This document shows, in pieces, positions 12,578 through 24,589 of a DNA stretch of 64,000 nt. The stretch spans positions 19,061,797 to 19,125,796 of the forward strand of contig CM075852.1 of the NCBI GenBank assembly GCA_037975125.1. The letters are read 5' to 3'. Both the position numbers and the translations under genes were made by a program. The DNA is from Latrodectus hesperus (Eukaryota; Arthropoda; Arachnida; Araneae; Theridiidae). How positions within the stretch are numbered: the first letter of the stretch is position 1; each line of letters starts with the position of its first letter. The notes beneath the pieces are model-generated. The model was given only the letters and a program-made list of their open reading frames with translations, was not told the origin of the DNA and did not search any database.

Positions 12578-12948
12578 TACCATATTTGCGGAGTGTAAGA
12601 TGCACTTTTTTCTCAGAACAAAGGTTTGAAAAACGGTGTGCGTCTTATACGTCGAGACTTAGTTTTTGATTTCATTCATCTCCGAAAACTTCATTGATTA
12701 CTCTGGAAATTTTCTCTATTCAGAGTTATACGAATATTCTAAATTACTTGCGTAGAATATTATAGTTACATAGAATTCAACACAACTAAATTAGTACAGT
12801 AGTAGTGAATGCGCGTGCACTGTCTTTGACTGTCACAACTGGGTTTGTTTAAAGTTTCCAAGAAATTTTACAGTGTGTGAAATTTCTGCTGTTGTTCAAT
12901 TTTCTTAAATTTATTGGCTAGTTATGATTAAAAAATAACATCGACACT

Positions 12949-13053
12949 GATATAACACGGCATAACAAGCTCTGTGTGATTACGTATGCTAAAGAACAAA
13001 AAAGCAAGATATCAGAGAGACATTTCGGGCCATCTCCTACTGAAAAATCATAA
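12949..13053 (+). pseudogene. Remnant of pogo-type N-terminal DNA-binding domain
   Basis: The plus strand, read from 12949, gives a fragment with KLCVITYAKEQ and ISERHFGPSPTEK before a stop at 13051. Pogo-like transposases and Brinker/CENP-B-type helix-turn-helix domains have a closely similar line (lysine-rich helix, then YA.E...., then RHFG). There is no start codon in frame and the rest of the transposase is absent. This is recognition by eye; an HMM search against the Brinker/psq-like families would settle it. Confidence 0.65.
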
Positions 13054-13123
13054 GAATTGGGGTATGAAAAATAGGGCTTTGTAAAAGAAAAAAAAAACTC
13101 ACAGTAAACATAACTTACAAAAG

Positions 13124-13126
<3 letters not shown>

Positions 13127-13166
<40 letters not shown>

Positions 13167-13175
13167 GTATATATA
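13127..13175. repeat. (TA)n / (TATG)n microsatellite
   Basis: Alternating AT from 13127 to 13154, then GTAT units to about 13175. It lies within the short pogo-type element. Confidence 0.95.
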
Positions 13176-13343
13176 AAGCAAAAATTTTGCAAAAAATGCG
13201 AGATGAATGTGAAGAAAAAAATCATTGAAGTTCAAATTGGTAATTCATACTGTAATTCCTTATAATAATAAGTAATAAAGTTTTGTCCTTTAAAAAAACT
13301 GTATAAAAAAGGGAGTACCTCTTATACTCAGGCAAATACGGTA

Positions 13344-15066
13344 ATGATAAAATAACTAACAAGATTTCTAAAATAGATTTTCTTATTTGAAATTCTAGTT
13401 AATAATATAAATGTAAGAAATGAATTATAGTTCCAAAATAATGATCTTTAAATTTTCTAAAAAAATTATCTTAATTAGAATTATATTTAATGACTTTTTT
13501 TTTAAAAGTGAATAATTTTTAATATATTTTTATGAGTCTGAAATGTAAAAATATTTTTTAGTTTTCAATTAATGATTATACAATAAAACATAATTTTACG
13601 GTAATAGAGAATTTTGTGATAAAATATAAGAATTTTTAAGGTTTTTAGATAAAAACAATTATTAGAATTTTGGAATAAGAGTTCTTAATAAAAAATAAAA
13701 CATTTATTTAAATCGGTTAATCACCAAATTCTGAGAAAATATATCAAAATTTGTTGATTTAAAGTATAAAATAAATAAGCTGTAATTTAGGACTTACCCT
13801 CTCTAGCAACTTATGAAGTTATTATGTCTTTAAACCTTACAATACTTGTTGAAAATATTTTCGAAAAAAGTTTAAAAAACATATTGTCATTAAATACTAA
13901 ATTAATATAATTATAAATAATACAGATTTGATACTTGTTGTCTTATAAAATTTAAATCTAGCTAATCGTAAATATTAAATTTAACTTTGAAAAACTTTAT
14001 TTCATAAAAAAAAGTTAAAATCGCATAAACTATTATACTACTATTAATTCCATATACTTTTATTACTCAAAAAACATGGTGAAAAACAATACTAGGAAAA
14101 AAGTTTGAAAAACAAATTGTCATTGAATACCAAATTTAGGTTATTATAAATAATAATCATTCGATATTTGTGTTATCTTATGAAATTTAAATCTAGTGGA
14201 TCGTACATATTACAATTAACTTTGAAAAATCCTTTAAAAAAAAAAAAACTTAAAATCCCAATAATTTTGACTCAAACTTTCGCATTTCGATTAAATCAAT
14301 TACTGTTGGGTACCTTTCTTGAACAGAAGCTAGAGAAAAAGCATAAGACTAAGGGATATGAATTAAAAATATCCAAAGAATAAAATATGTTTTAAATTCC
14401 CAAAAAACATTGCTTAAATATGGTGACAGTGCCAGAAAAAAATTATGCATTCACTTTTACAAGAGAGGAATTTCGGAAAACTCACAAGCACCCGCCTAAC
14501 TACATACAGATTTTAATGGGAGAAAATGTGTATCTATACTTCAGAAACATTGCCCATTTATGAATAAAAAGACAAACATTAAATTAGTGCAGTGGAAAAA
14601 AAACTAGAAGCAGAAGTTAAATACTTTTTTGTGTGCGCCATACTGAAATAAAGAAAGATTGAATGATGATATGAATTAACAAAATCAATTTTTACTGAAA
14701 TTTCAGTTTAAACGTGAGCATGCAGCTCTGCAATGCAATACGTAAAAGTATACACACTATAAAATAATTGAATTTAATTGGATCTCAAAACAATGTTTTG
14801 CATTACGAAATGAAGTTTCATGCATAGATTAGCTAAATGCATATCGAAGATTAAAAACCTTTCTAGTTAAGAAATTGCTAAAATTATAAGTAGCAAATCT
14901 TTTCATCCGCATTCTAATGTAATATATCCTACCAGTGACGTATATGTAAAAGTGAAAACGAATTTGATCATATTTTGCATAACGAAATGTTGCTTCATGC
15001 AGCCATTTTCAGTTTTATCATAAGTAAAAATTCAATGGACACACAAAATAAGGATTTTATGTACAC
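13344..15066. other. AT-rich sequence, no gene seen
   Basis: No coding signal. Two loosely similar blocks near 13895-14000 and 14095-14240 share words such as TTTAAATCTAG after an AT-rich run, suggesting an old duplication, but they are too diverged to delimit. Confidence 0.5.
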
Positions 15067-15581
15067 TAGAGTAGAGTTCCAATTATCCAAACTCCGTCTA
15101 TCCGAATCGCTTTTAAAATTTAATTAGAATAAATTAGTCTGAAAAAGGTATGAGAAATGAGAAAAAGAAAAATAAATCAATCAAGAAAATGAAAGGTAAG
15201 AGAAGGAAGAATTTGTAAACAGCGTCTCACTTGAGGAATTCAGAAATCTCCTTTTAAAATTCCTGGATGTTCCGAAGTCAGTGCTGAAGATATAAGAGAA
15301 TGGATTATGAGTCCGACCTTGGATTTAAAATTGCAAATGATGATCAAGTGATTGAAAGTGTCGAGGAAGATGATCTCAATGTCTAAGTTGAAGTAGGTAC
15401 TGAACCATTGGCTAGTGACAAATTTGTCGACTTTGAAACTGCTTTGAAGTGGATAAATATTCAGTTCGAGTGTGACCACATGCAAATTATCACTGTCAAG
15501 CTGATCCACGACTTGGCTGCCCAAAAACAGATGGAGGCAGTGAAACAGATTACTCTAATCGAGATGTTCAGCAAGCAATGA
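15067..15581 (+). mobile_element. Decayed Tigger-like fragment
   Basis: The left boundary carries AGTAGAGTTCCAATTATCCA followed by CTATCCGAAT, resembling Tigger terminal repeats of the 'ATTATCCGAA' type. A C-terminal transposase fragment follows at 15300-15581. I see no matching right end, so it is truncated or internally rearranged. Confidence 0.55.
15300..15581 (+). pseudogene. C-terminal tail of a Tigger-type transposase
   Basis: Read from the ATG at 15300, the plus strand gives 93 codons with one internal stop (TAA at 15387-15389). It contains DDQVIESVEEDD, then FETALKWINIQFECD, and ends ITLIEMFSKQ. This matches the usual tail of jerky/Tigger proteins: acidic patch, a 'TALEWLE.Q' segment and a final TTLDSFF-like motif. 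The 94-codon frame on the opposite strand over this region is therefore a shadow. The DNA-binding and catalytic parts are absent. Confidence 0.65.
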
Positions 15582-15749
15582 CTTTCATTTACAGCACTGT
15601 ACATATTAAGGTATATCACTTGTAAGTAACTTAACATGCATTGGTTTTTCATTTAATTGATTAGAAATTTTTGTTCTGTAAAAATATATGTAGTTTCACT
15701 ATTATTTCTCAACATACCATAATTAATTAATTATAAACCAATAGTTAAT

Positions 15750-15751
<2 letters not shown>

Positions 15752-15823
<72 letters not shown>
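15752..15823. repeat. (AT)n microsatellite
   Basis: Uninterrupted alternating AT for about 70 bp, followed by AT-rich imperfect continuation to about 15875. Confidence 0.97.
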
Positions 15824-15829
<6 letters not shown>

Positions 15830-17509
15830 ATATAATTAATTATATAATTTATGTATATTTATATATATAATTATATAAAAAAATGTAAGTAAAATAATTA
15901 CGATTCATTATAAGTAAAGATATTCTTAAAAGATGCTTTTATTAAAGCAAATGTACAAACCCATTTATAAAATTATATAATTATGTGAAAAAAACATGTA
16001 TCGGTGAAATGAAATAAAATTTTTTTAAAATAAAGTAAATTCTTTTTTTTTTTTCGTTTCATGGGATTATTTTAGTCATCGAATGAAAGTACGTAGATAA
16101 TTGGTTCTCATTGAATGTAAAGGAACTATTTCGAAAGAAAGAAAATATCCTCTCTCTATTCTTTTTTTGACGTAGTTATTTGATTAAAAGATTATGTTTC
16201 ATTTCGTTAAGAAAAGCGAAGTAAGTATTCCAAAATAAACATAAAAACATCTCTATAGGGAAAAAAAAGAAAACACTACTTCAAAACATCTTCACAGGAA
16301 AATTTAATGGACATATTCGTTTATTTTGTAGAGCCGAAAAAAATCAAGGTATTAGCGATTTCAAAACTTAAAATTTAGTATAAGAACTATTTATTTTATT
16401 TTAAAAGCTCCCATGATTTTATCAATTAGTTTTTAACTGAAGATTAAATGATAATTAATCCCTCCAACATCGATTACATTCTGTCTTGGGGTGATAAAAC
16501 TGTTAAAATAAAAAACAAAATAATTGCAAGAATTTGAAGAAAAGTTTTTCAATTGATAAGCATAACAAATGTGGCCACACTATTAATTAAAAAATCAGAG
16601 TGATGTAGTCTTTTGAATAGTTTAAAAATATTGGAATGTTATTAATACTGGCTATGAAAAATATGACACTAAGAAGGAATACTTAAAACTGAATTGCAAT
16701 TCATGCAATGTTTGAAAAATGTATATAAATATGACTATATTTGATTCGGCTGTAATAAGCAATAGCTGAACAATGAAAAATAAAAAGAGAATGCTGTATA
16801 GAGAATTTGATTTGTTTATTATTGAATTTTTTTATATTTGTGTGGCTTTAGTATTCCTTATAACTGAGTGCTATTCCAGCATGCTTCGAAGATCTGTACA
16901 AAAGTAATCTGTCTCAGAGATTGCGCATTGTCCTTTTGAGAAATCATTCGTCATATTGGAAGTAGCAAGCAATAATTGTTGAAGTATGAAACTGGTAAAT
17001 GCAGAAGACCAGTTACCAACGGTTACAATTTATTAATAATTTAACAATTTGCATATGTTTTATTGTAATACTACTCTTATAAACAAGCATATAGTGCACA
17101 TAGTCTTTAAGGTCCTCAGCACAACTTTCATCTATCCTAAGACTTGATGTCAATTGCAGTCTAGTAAAATGGCTGCAAGGTATTTACTATTTTGATAACT
17201 TTTGACGATAAACCAGATGATATTTATTTGCATTTACAATGTGGAATGAATGGTAAATACTAAAATTTAAATGTTATGATGTTTTATTTTGTGGCTGAGT
17301 CATGTTTTCCGCCTTTAACATAATCAAAGCAAGATTAGTGTTTAGAACTACTGAGTTGAGAAAGCCTTATGAATTCCCCTTCTAGTTCTGTACTCCATCC
17401 AAATAATGAGCAATAGTAATTTTGACATTCATCTCTAGGATTCTATTACTACATCACCAAGCATACTTCAGGTATAGTGATCAAAACAGTTTAAATGAGC
17501 TTACTCCCT
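15824..17509. other. AT-rich sequence, no gene seen
   Basis: No recognised gene or transposon end. The stretch 16850-17200 has more balanced base composition and could be an old repeat, but no reading frame is preserved. Confidence 0.5.
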
Positions 17510-17860
17510 TGGAAATCCACTCCTTAAATAGACAACAGCTGTTTTTTGTATGGCGTCTTTCACCAGTTCACCATTTCTATGCTCCAACAGTCCTGGTCTG
17601 TCTCTGTCATGCATTGAATATCGGTCTCTTCAGTTGGACATGGCGAGATTTAGATGTGGTCATCTAAGCCGTTTGAGGTTCTTGAAGGGGAGAGGATTTT
17701 CTCTCTTTGTTCCTGTTCACTCTCTGCCAGCCTTGTTCACCTTTTTAATTGTCTTGGCAGCTGTGGGATAAATACGATCTGATCTGTGGGAATCTGAAAT
17801 GTCAGGGCCTTTTATACCTGATGTAGGCTTTCCTAGATCAGGGGGATAAGTAACAGCAAT
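17510..17860 (+). pseudogene. Probable retroelement C-terminal remnant (zinc-knuckle-like tail after RNase H)
   Basis: Two overlapping plus-strand frames (17422-17667 and 17550-17771) together give a line with SLSCIEYRSLQLDMARFRCG and then GHLSRLRFLKG, followed by Cys/Pro/Ser-rich text shifted between frames. I recall a similar arrangement (R.RSGH...F..G...CP.C....ASP.H.L.C) after RNase H in arthropod retroelement proteins. Frameshifts break it and no RT or RNase H is visible upstream. The assignment is tentative; a translated search of 17400-17900 would decide. Confidence 0.4.
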
Positions 17861-20800
17861 AATAATGATTTTTTCTCAGTCCATGAAATTCCGTTTTTTT
17901 TTCTATCTTACTTGTCCATCTGATCTATTACTATCAAATATATGTGTCATTCAGTAGAAAATGACTAGCTTGAAATGCATCGTCAAATGAAAAAAATCTT
18001 TGATTATATTTATAGGTATTTCATATTCTCGTACTCCAGTTAGCCATATTAAGCTTCCTTCCTTCAATACATAAGAGTTATTACTAGCTGTAGACAGATA
18101 TTCATAAATTTTGTTGTCTTTTTCTCGTAATAGAAAAAAAGGAATCAATTAGCATCTATAATATATCCAATTTCTGAAATAAATATAGGTATGATATCTC
18201 TTGAATTTCTAATTAATGTGTTTTCCATTAGTAATCTTAACTAATATGTCTCTCTCTCTATTTTTTATAAGAATCATTTCTTCTTTGTAGGATTTGGAGA
18301 ATAACAGAAATTTTTGCTGTGAATATTTTTCTTTTTTGATTTTCTTAATAAACATTGGATAGGATTTATATAAATGTTTACATATTGAGTGTAGTAAACA
18401 TTTACATAATGAATATATCAATCTCTCATCGAAATCTTAAAAGATAATGAAGTTATTAACTATCATTATTTTAATGTAAGCAAGATTTATGATCTAAAAT
18501 ATTTGCAATATTTAAAATTTGGGAAAATTCATATTTCGTATTACATTTGGAATAATTGGTGCTGTTTTTTAATTAAAGTTTAGGATGATATTTTGCGTAT
18601 TAAAGTTTATAAATAAAATTATTTATTTACAGCAATATATATTAAGCATTTAGCTTATTTTTTTATTCAATTGATGTATGTTTTTTGTTTTACATAACAG
18701 ACTCGAGTAGCAGTTATAAAACAATGCACATTGAATATCATAATTTGCAAATTGTATAAATATGTTTAAATTTTAATGGTATGTTACTTTGAAATTCAGA
18801 TATGTGTGTGTGTGTGTTTATGAAGCTAGAAAGAATTCAGCAAAATGGGTGATAAAAGCTTACATAAAACCTTTCTTATGTATTGAAAATATGAAATTAG
18901 AACTGAAATATAAAATAGAATTTCAAATTGAAAATGTGAAATTTTTACTTTTATCTGTAATAATTAAAAATCTTAGTTATTGTGTATTTTCATTTTTTTA
19001 TCAATTTAAATTTAATGCTTTTAGAAATCTGTTCGAAAGTAGGGAAGCAGTTGAAAAAAATCTAATTTTCTTCATTAGTAATAGAATTTGAACGAATTAT
19101 TGAAAAATTGATAGAAAGAGGTAACATTTTCAAGAGTAGTATTATTTTACATACAGAAGAATTTATAAAAAATATATGTCAAGTCGCTCGCTCGCGCGTA
19201 ATTAGATATCTATAAATTGTAGCAATTTCAACTTGTTTAAATTAATTTGCAAATCTATATTTCTCCTTTTTTAAAAAATTATGAGAAGTGAATGAATAAA
19301 ATTTTTAATACTAAAATTCTAAATTATTTTGTATAAGTTAGTTATTTTTAGAGCAGATTTAAGCAGAATATCATGTTTATATAAATAATTAAGTTGAAAA
19401 CTTATGATTAATTAAAAGCATTAAAAATAAGAAAAATAAGAAAAAAATGTTCGTTTATTTAAAGGATAACAGGAATTTTTTTCGGGTTTTTAAAAATGGT
19501 TAACTTTAACATCTTTTTCAGAAATGGATTCAAATCTTTTTTAAAAGATTAAGTCTAAAATTAGAACAGACATCATAGAAACTCAAGAAACTGAAAGCTT
19601 CTAATTCAAAACAGATTGAATCTAATATTACTGAAGTATTGAATCTAAAATATTACTGAATTATAATCCTTCGTTGCCAAGGAAACAAGATAGATTTGAG
19701 AAATCGAAAGCAGTAACACAAAAAATAAAAGGAACACTATTCAATTTTGAAATTTCTCAAAGATGCAGAAGATTGTAATAGACTTACAAATAATATATTT
19801 CTACATATGCATTTTTTATAAAAAATAAAAACTTCAATTTTAATGGGAAAATGTTAGTGAATAAAATTTTTATACTAAAAAATTTTTAAATCGCCCTTGC
19901 TGAGTTAAACTAACCATAAAGTGAATGTTTTGTCTTGTCGCTTTCATTTTGCTGTTTACTCTGTTCTATTTTTAACATGTTTAACTCTAGAAGCAATATC
20001 GCTAAAGATTTGAAAACTAATTATTTAGAACAAAAGGTAATTTTAATGTTTTTGAAAACTTTTACAGATGGAAAAAATTATAATTAAAAATACTTCTTTA
20101 TTACTGGTAAAAATCATGAATGGATTTTTTCTCATCGCCAACGACACTTGGACATTGGATGGAGAACTTCAATTTGTTTTGCTGACTTGCGATTTGAAGG
20201 CAAGCAGCAAATTCGTCGATAAGTCGGATTTACAACGCTGTCTCAGTACTATGTGATGTAACTGAAACGTTTTCTGACGTCATGGATATTTTAAACCAGT
20301 GAGAAGTGTAATCGTTGCCATAATCTAAACTGGAAAGAAAGAAACATCCACTTTACAATTAATAATTTTTAACTATTATCTTTAAAATCTTTGTTTCCAT
20401 CGATAAATCTAAAAAAAATTTTGTAAAGTTATTTAGTCAACTCTCAGTTCTTTGATAAATTAGCATTTAATAAACACAATTCTATTAAGTAAAGGAATTT
20501 TAAATATTAGAATTAAACAGCCATTTACTTTTTTTTAAGTAACTAAGGAACAACTATTCATCACGATGTAAATCCTAAAAGATAATAACGAAAGAAATTG
20601 AAACTTATCATCATCATTAGGAACAAATTAGTGAACATACTATTTGTTGACAGTTAATTCTTTATTTGGAAATGAGCATCGAATTACGTGTCCATTAACT
20701 CTGGAATGTATTTAAATTCTGTTCTGTAAAGTAATCGATTTTGTAAGTGGAAAAGTTTGGAATGCATACTCTTATGTGCCTGGAAATGATTGCATTGATT

Positions 20801-21600
20801 CTAATGTGATTTGAATAAACGAAGAAAGAATTTGTGAAATTCGAGAAAACAAAACAAAAAAGTAAAATGAAAATGAAAAATAAAAAATTTTCAATATAAT
20901 ATAAAGAAAAAATATATTAAAAAATTCCTAAATCTCGATTTTTTGAAGTAAATACATCAAGATTAAATTTACTTTTTGGAAAAATTCTGATATAAAATTT
21001 AGTTATTTTATTGCTACGTTTATTAGTTAAAGTTAGCGGTGTCAGCGAATATTTAAGGAATAATTTTGTCACATTGAATAATATTCTAACTATCGAATAA
21101 TTTATAAAATTATTAGATTCATACTTTTTATGCCTGAGATTTTAAATATAATGCAATTTTTTCTAAATACAACATCTTATTTTTTCTACTATAAAAAATT
21201 AATGAGTATCTATGTTTTAAGATGAAAATAAAATTTATGTTTGAATATATTTGTTTCATTTTCTGTTTTCTGTCTCTTCTAAAATTTAAAAATGAAATGA
21301 ATGTTTTTAAAAATGCCTTGAAAGATAAATAATTTTGTATTTAAATGGATATAATCATCAATTTACAAAAAATTAATTGAGCTAAATACTCTTTTCCTGT
21401 AATTAAACTTTTTTAATACTATGCACATTGTGATGAAAAATTTTGGCTATCAGTATTCGAAATTAGTGATTTTCTATTTAAAATGATTAAGAAATTCACT
21501 TCTTAAAAATTAAAATAAGACTGAGTAAAACGTTCTCCCTCCTTCTTAATCGGAAATGGTAATCCGTTATGAAAGAATTTCTGTTGCGTAGGTCTTGGAG
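17861..21600. other. AT-rich sequence, no gene seen
   Basis: Open frames such as 18789-19091 and 20068-20256 are AT-codon rich and match nothing I recognise. A short (TG)n run lies at about 18801-18816, and a small CG-containing patch (CGCTCGCTCGCGCG) at about 19185. No transposon ends seen. Confidence 0.5.
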
Positions 21601-21687
21601 GAAAGAATACGATAACACTATGTCAGATGCTAATTTTTAATTTATTTTCTAAGCATCACATAACAAAATACATTAAAAATCAAATAT

Positions 21688-21935
21688 GGCTTGTGAAGCC
21701 GATAAATATATTCATAAGAGACTGGCGTCTCAAATACTCTGAAGAATCACATACAAATTTGGCTTAAGAAGCCCAAACAATTAATTAACCATTAGTTTCG
21801 AGACTGATGTCTCTAATAACAAAACATTTATTAATAACACGGCTTGAGAAGCCGAACTAATTGGTTAGTTAGACAAAAAGAGACAGGCGTCTCAACGAGC
21901 ATAAAAATGCCATATCTAAGTAGGCTTCGGGAGCC
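21688..21935 (+). repeat. Series of seven short hairpins, two types in strict alternation
   Basis: Type A is GGCTT-NNN-AAGCC and type B is GAGAC-NNNN-GTCTC. They occur in the order A 21688-21700, B 21718-21731, A 21761-21773, B 21800-21813, A 21841-21853, B 21880-21893, A 21923-21935. The last A has GAGCC as its right arm, so one pair becomes G-T. Loops vary (GTG, AAG, GAG, CGG; TGGC, TGAT, AGGC) and spacers are AT-rich and mostly dissimilar, while the stems stay conserved. Start-to-start spacing is 30-43 bp. A further inverted pair, GATGCT/AGCATC (21626-21657), lies just upstream. I do not recognise the structure; it could be part of an LTR or a decayed composite satellite. Confidence 0.85.
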
Positions 21936-22041
21936 TAAAAAACAGCCATTTTGTTACAAGGCGAGGTCTGCTCTGTCCGTCACTCCCGCAGGAATTCCAT
22001 TCCAAAAACTAAACTAAAAAAAAAACTCCTTCGCCTCTGTG

Positions 22042-22074
22042 CCACCCTTCTCCTCCCCGGATGTAAAAGGGTGG
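22042..22074. repeat. 8 bp stem hairpin in GC-rich patch
   Basis: CCACCCTT (22042-22049) pairs with AAGGGTGG (22067-22074). It lies in the GC-richest stretch of the neighbourhood (21955-22140), downstream of the alternating hairpins and upstream of an AATAAA word at 22152. Confidence 0.6.
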
Positions 22075-22151
22075 TGGGGTAGAGGAAGTAATGACTGGAT
22101 GTCGTCTAAGAATCTTCCGACTTTCACAGACTGATTGTGAATATACTTATT

Positions 22152-22157
22152 AATAAA
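22152..22157 (+). promoter_or_regulatory. Possible polyadenylation signal AATAAA
   Basis: AATAAA followed by CAACAGTGGTT, at the downstream edge of the GC-richer region that starts with the hairpin series. In AT-rich DNA this hexamer is common by chance. It is noted only because the surrounding composition would fit the end of a transcript or an LTR. Confidence 0.25.
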
Positions 22158-22159
22158 CA

Positions 22160-24589
22160 ACAGTGGTTAATGATATATTCTTATATTTTATTTTAAATAT
22201 CTTACGGCGAAAGAAATAATTTAAAACGATGAATTCAAAATATAATTTTGATAACCGTAGGTTGTAAATTTTAAACATGATTTCAGACAACTACATTTTA
22301 TTTACAACGATTCTATAAGTACCATATAATATCATTTAATATCAAACTACATTGCACCACATTGAATTACGTATCACAAATAACTGTGATAACGACTCCG
22401 AACTTACCATATGGTACTTTATTATATATCACCGTATCATATTATTATTACTGTTTCTCAACTAAGTATTGCAAAAATAGTTGTTATTAAGCTTTGTCCG
22501 CGTACAGACATATTTCCGTGACACTAATCTTTAAGCGAAACTCTCATTGGTTAATATTTTGCTGGATGATGTATGACGACATACACTGAGCAATTTCAAC
22601 TTTTGGCTAAGGATTACGAGCACCAAATATCGATATCTATTTATACAAGAAACTGTTGGAAATAGAGTCTGTGTAGGCATTTTCTCCTACACATGCGTTT
22701 TCTTTCTATTTTTAAAAAGTACTGGCAAAGAAGATTTCGTTTTGCACTGAAAATTTATTTCTATTTTTATCAACCAAGGAAATTTTCCTTAATACTTTTC
22801 GAAGGACATGTTTCTCTTAGTTTTATTTTATTCTTATATTTATTGTACAGGAAAAACATTCGTATCATATTTTCTTCTTCAAAGCTTTTAAATAAGTAAA
22901 TGAATTATTTCTAATAAAAGTATAATTCACACAAACATACTTTAATGACAATAATAAATGCATCGGTTTGATTAGAAAATAAAGTATGAATTGAAAAACA
23001 CGTATAATGATCATGCAGAATTTAAATACATAAACTTTTAGGAAAAATATGCTATTATTTATTTACAGATACTAGATTCAGAAAACTTACGTAATATAGA
23101 ACTAGTTAAGATAGAAACATTTTGATTTCTGATAATGTAACTATGAATGAAAACTTTTTAAATATTAAGTTTATAAAGGAATTAAAAAAGAATATTACTT
23201 TAATAGAAATTTTTACCCCACTTGAAAAGCACCATTTACACGACGTTTCTATTTTATAAAATAGAATTTTTCGTGAAGTACATTTGTATTATTTGATGTA
23301 TCCCTCTCTCTACTCTACTACTCTATAGTAAAAGTTTCCTCTAAATATATAATAATCCAGGCCACTGAATTCAAAATCATCTTGCCTCTTATTTTGACGC
23401 ATTTTTGCAAAAGTGTTTTCGAATTGATTTGCATTTCATAAGTAAATTAGATAATCAAAAACCATTTATTTTACTTTCTTAGTGTTATATTCAAAAAATG
23501 CTATTCTATAAAAGCTGATAAATCAATTGTTAACTTGCTTTCATCTTCTAATTCTTTAAGATCAGATTTGAGCTTATATAAGAATTGAATGCATTTTCCT
23601 AGGATTATTGAAAATTTTATTAATTTACACACACACCACATAAATATCTGAACTATAACTAAGCCTTTATTGTTTTTTCATAATAAGATAATAAGTCTAT
23701 TTTAAAAAATAGGTACGGAGAAAAATGAATACGAGCGTATGCTGAAATTTCTGTATGTAAAGTATACAGATGACGAAATTTTCAATTCCAAGAATCTTTA
23801 ATTTTAATCATAGGGCATTTCTACTGCTCAACTCGCATGATATAAAATCGGCACCAGTTGCAGAATGCTTAGCTTTTCTCATTGTTTTAGTGAAACCCCG
23901 AAGATGCATCCAGGAGCAGCAATGAATAATTTTATTACGACATTGATAAGGACTTTAAAGTAACTGGCTTACTTTGAAAGTGTTTACGTAGTTGGAAAGC
24001 GTGAAGCGGGGTGGACAAACCGAGCGATAGACAATCATGGCAAGAAAGCAAAAATATAACAGTTATCTCCCATTGATAATATATCAAATAAAAGCTGATA
24101 TCTATCATTCCAAAGAGTGAAGTAAAACATTTGGTTATAGTTTGTCCAAAGTGAATATTTTTAAATATGTCAGATAATAATGATTGCTTTTACAAAGAAT
24201 AAGCTCCTAACCAGGTTCTAAAGCTACGAGCTACAAGCTCGTATAATCTGTGCGTACTTAACATTTATTTTGCAACAATTGTAATTAGCTATAAAATTTA
24301 TGTGCAATGTTTTGAATGATATTCAAAATAACCATACAATTTTTACCCTTTCAATTAATTTCTTTCCCTCACTCAATTTAAAATTTGAACAGTATTCTGT
24401 TATATTTACAAGCGAATGAAAAATTATTTAACAGATTTTTTGGCACCCTTACCTAATGATAACAGTTTTTAGGTATTGAGAAGTAAATTAAGCTCTTACT
24501 ACACATTACTATTTATAGTAATGCTGGTTAAATACAACAGAATGTTTGTGCAACAAAAATTTTAGAAACAGAATACAAAAAAGCTGTGT
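22160..24589. other. AT-rich sequence, no gene seen
   Basis: No recognisable coding region. Short open frames such as 22693-22899 are unassigned. A patch at 23830-24120 is less AT-rich but has no preserved frame. Confidence 0.5.

Larger units (their letters stand above)
12580..13341 (+). mobile_element. Short pogo-type element (deletion derivative/MITE)
   Basis: Ends CCATATTTGCGGAGTGTAAG at 12580 and, as reverse complement of the right end, CCGTATTTGCCTGAGTATAA. These are imperfect inverted repeats of at least 26 bp, flanked by TA at 12578-12579 and 13342-13343. The interior is only about 760 bp and includes a remnant of a transposase DNA-binding domain plus a TA/TATG microsatellite. The TA duplication and protein remnant fit a non-autonomous deletion product of a pogo/Tigger-like transposon. 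Confidence 0.8.

Noticed and set aside
12918..13235. 105-codon minus-strand frame
   Set aside because: It runs through the TA/TATG microsatellite and the antisense of the pogo-type remnant; its Tyr/Ile repeats are the microsatellite translated.
15240..15524. 94-codon minus-strand frame
   Set aside because: It is antisense to a plus-strand Tigger C-terminal remnant and has no motif of its own.
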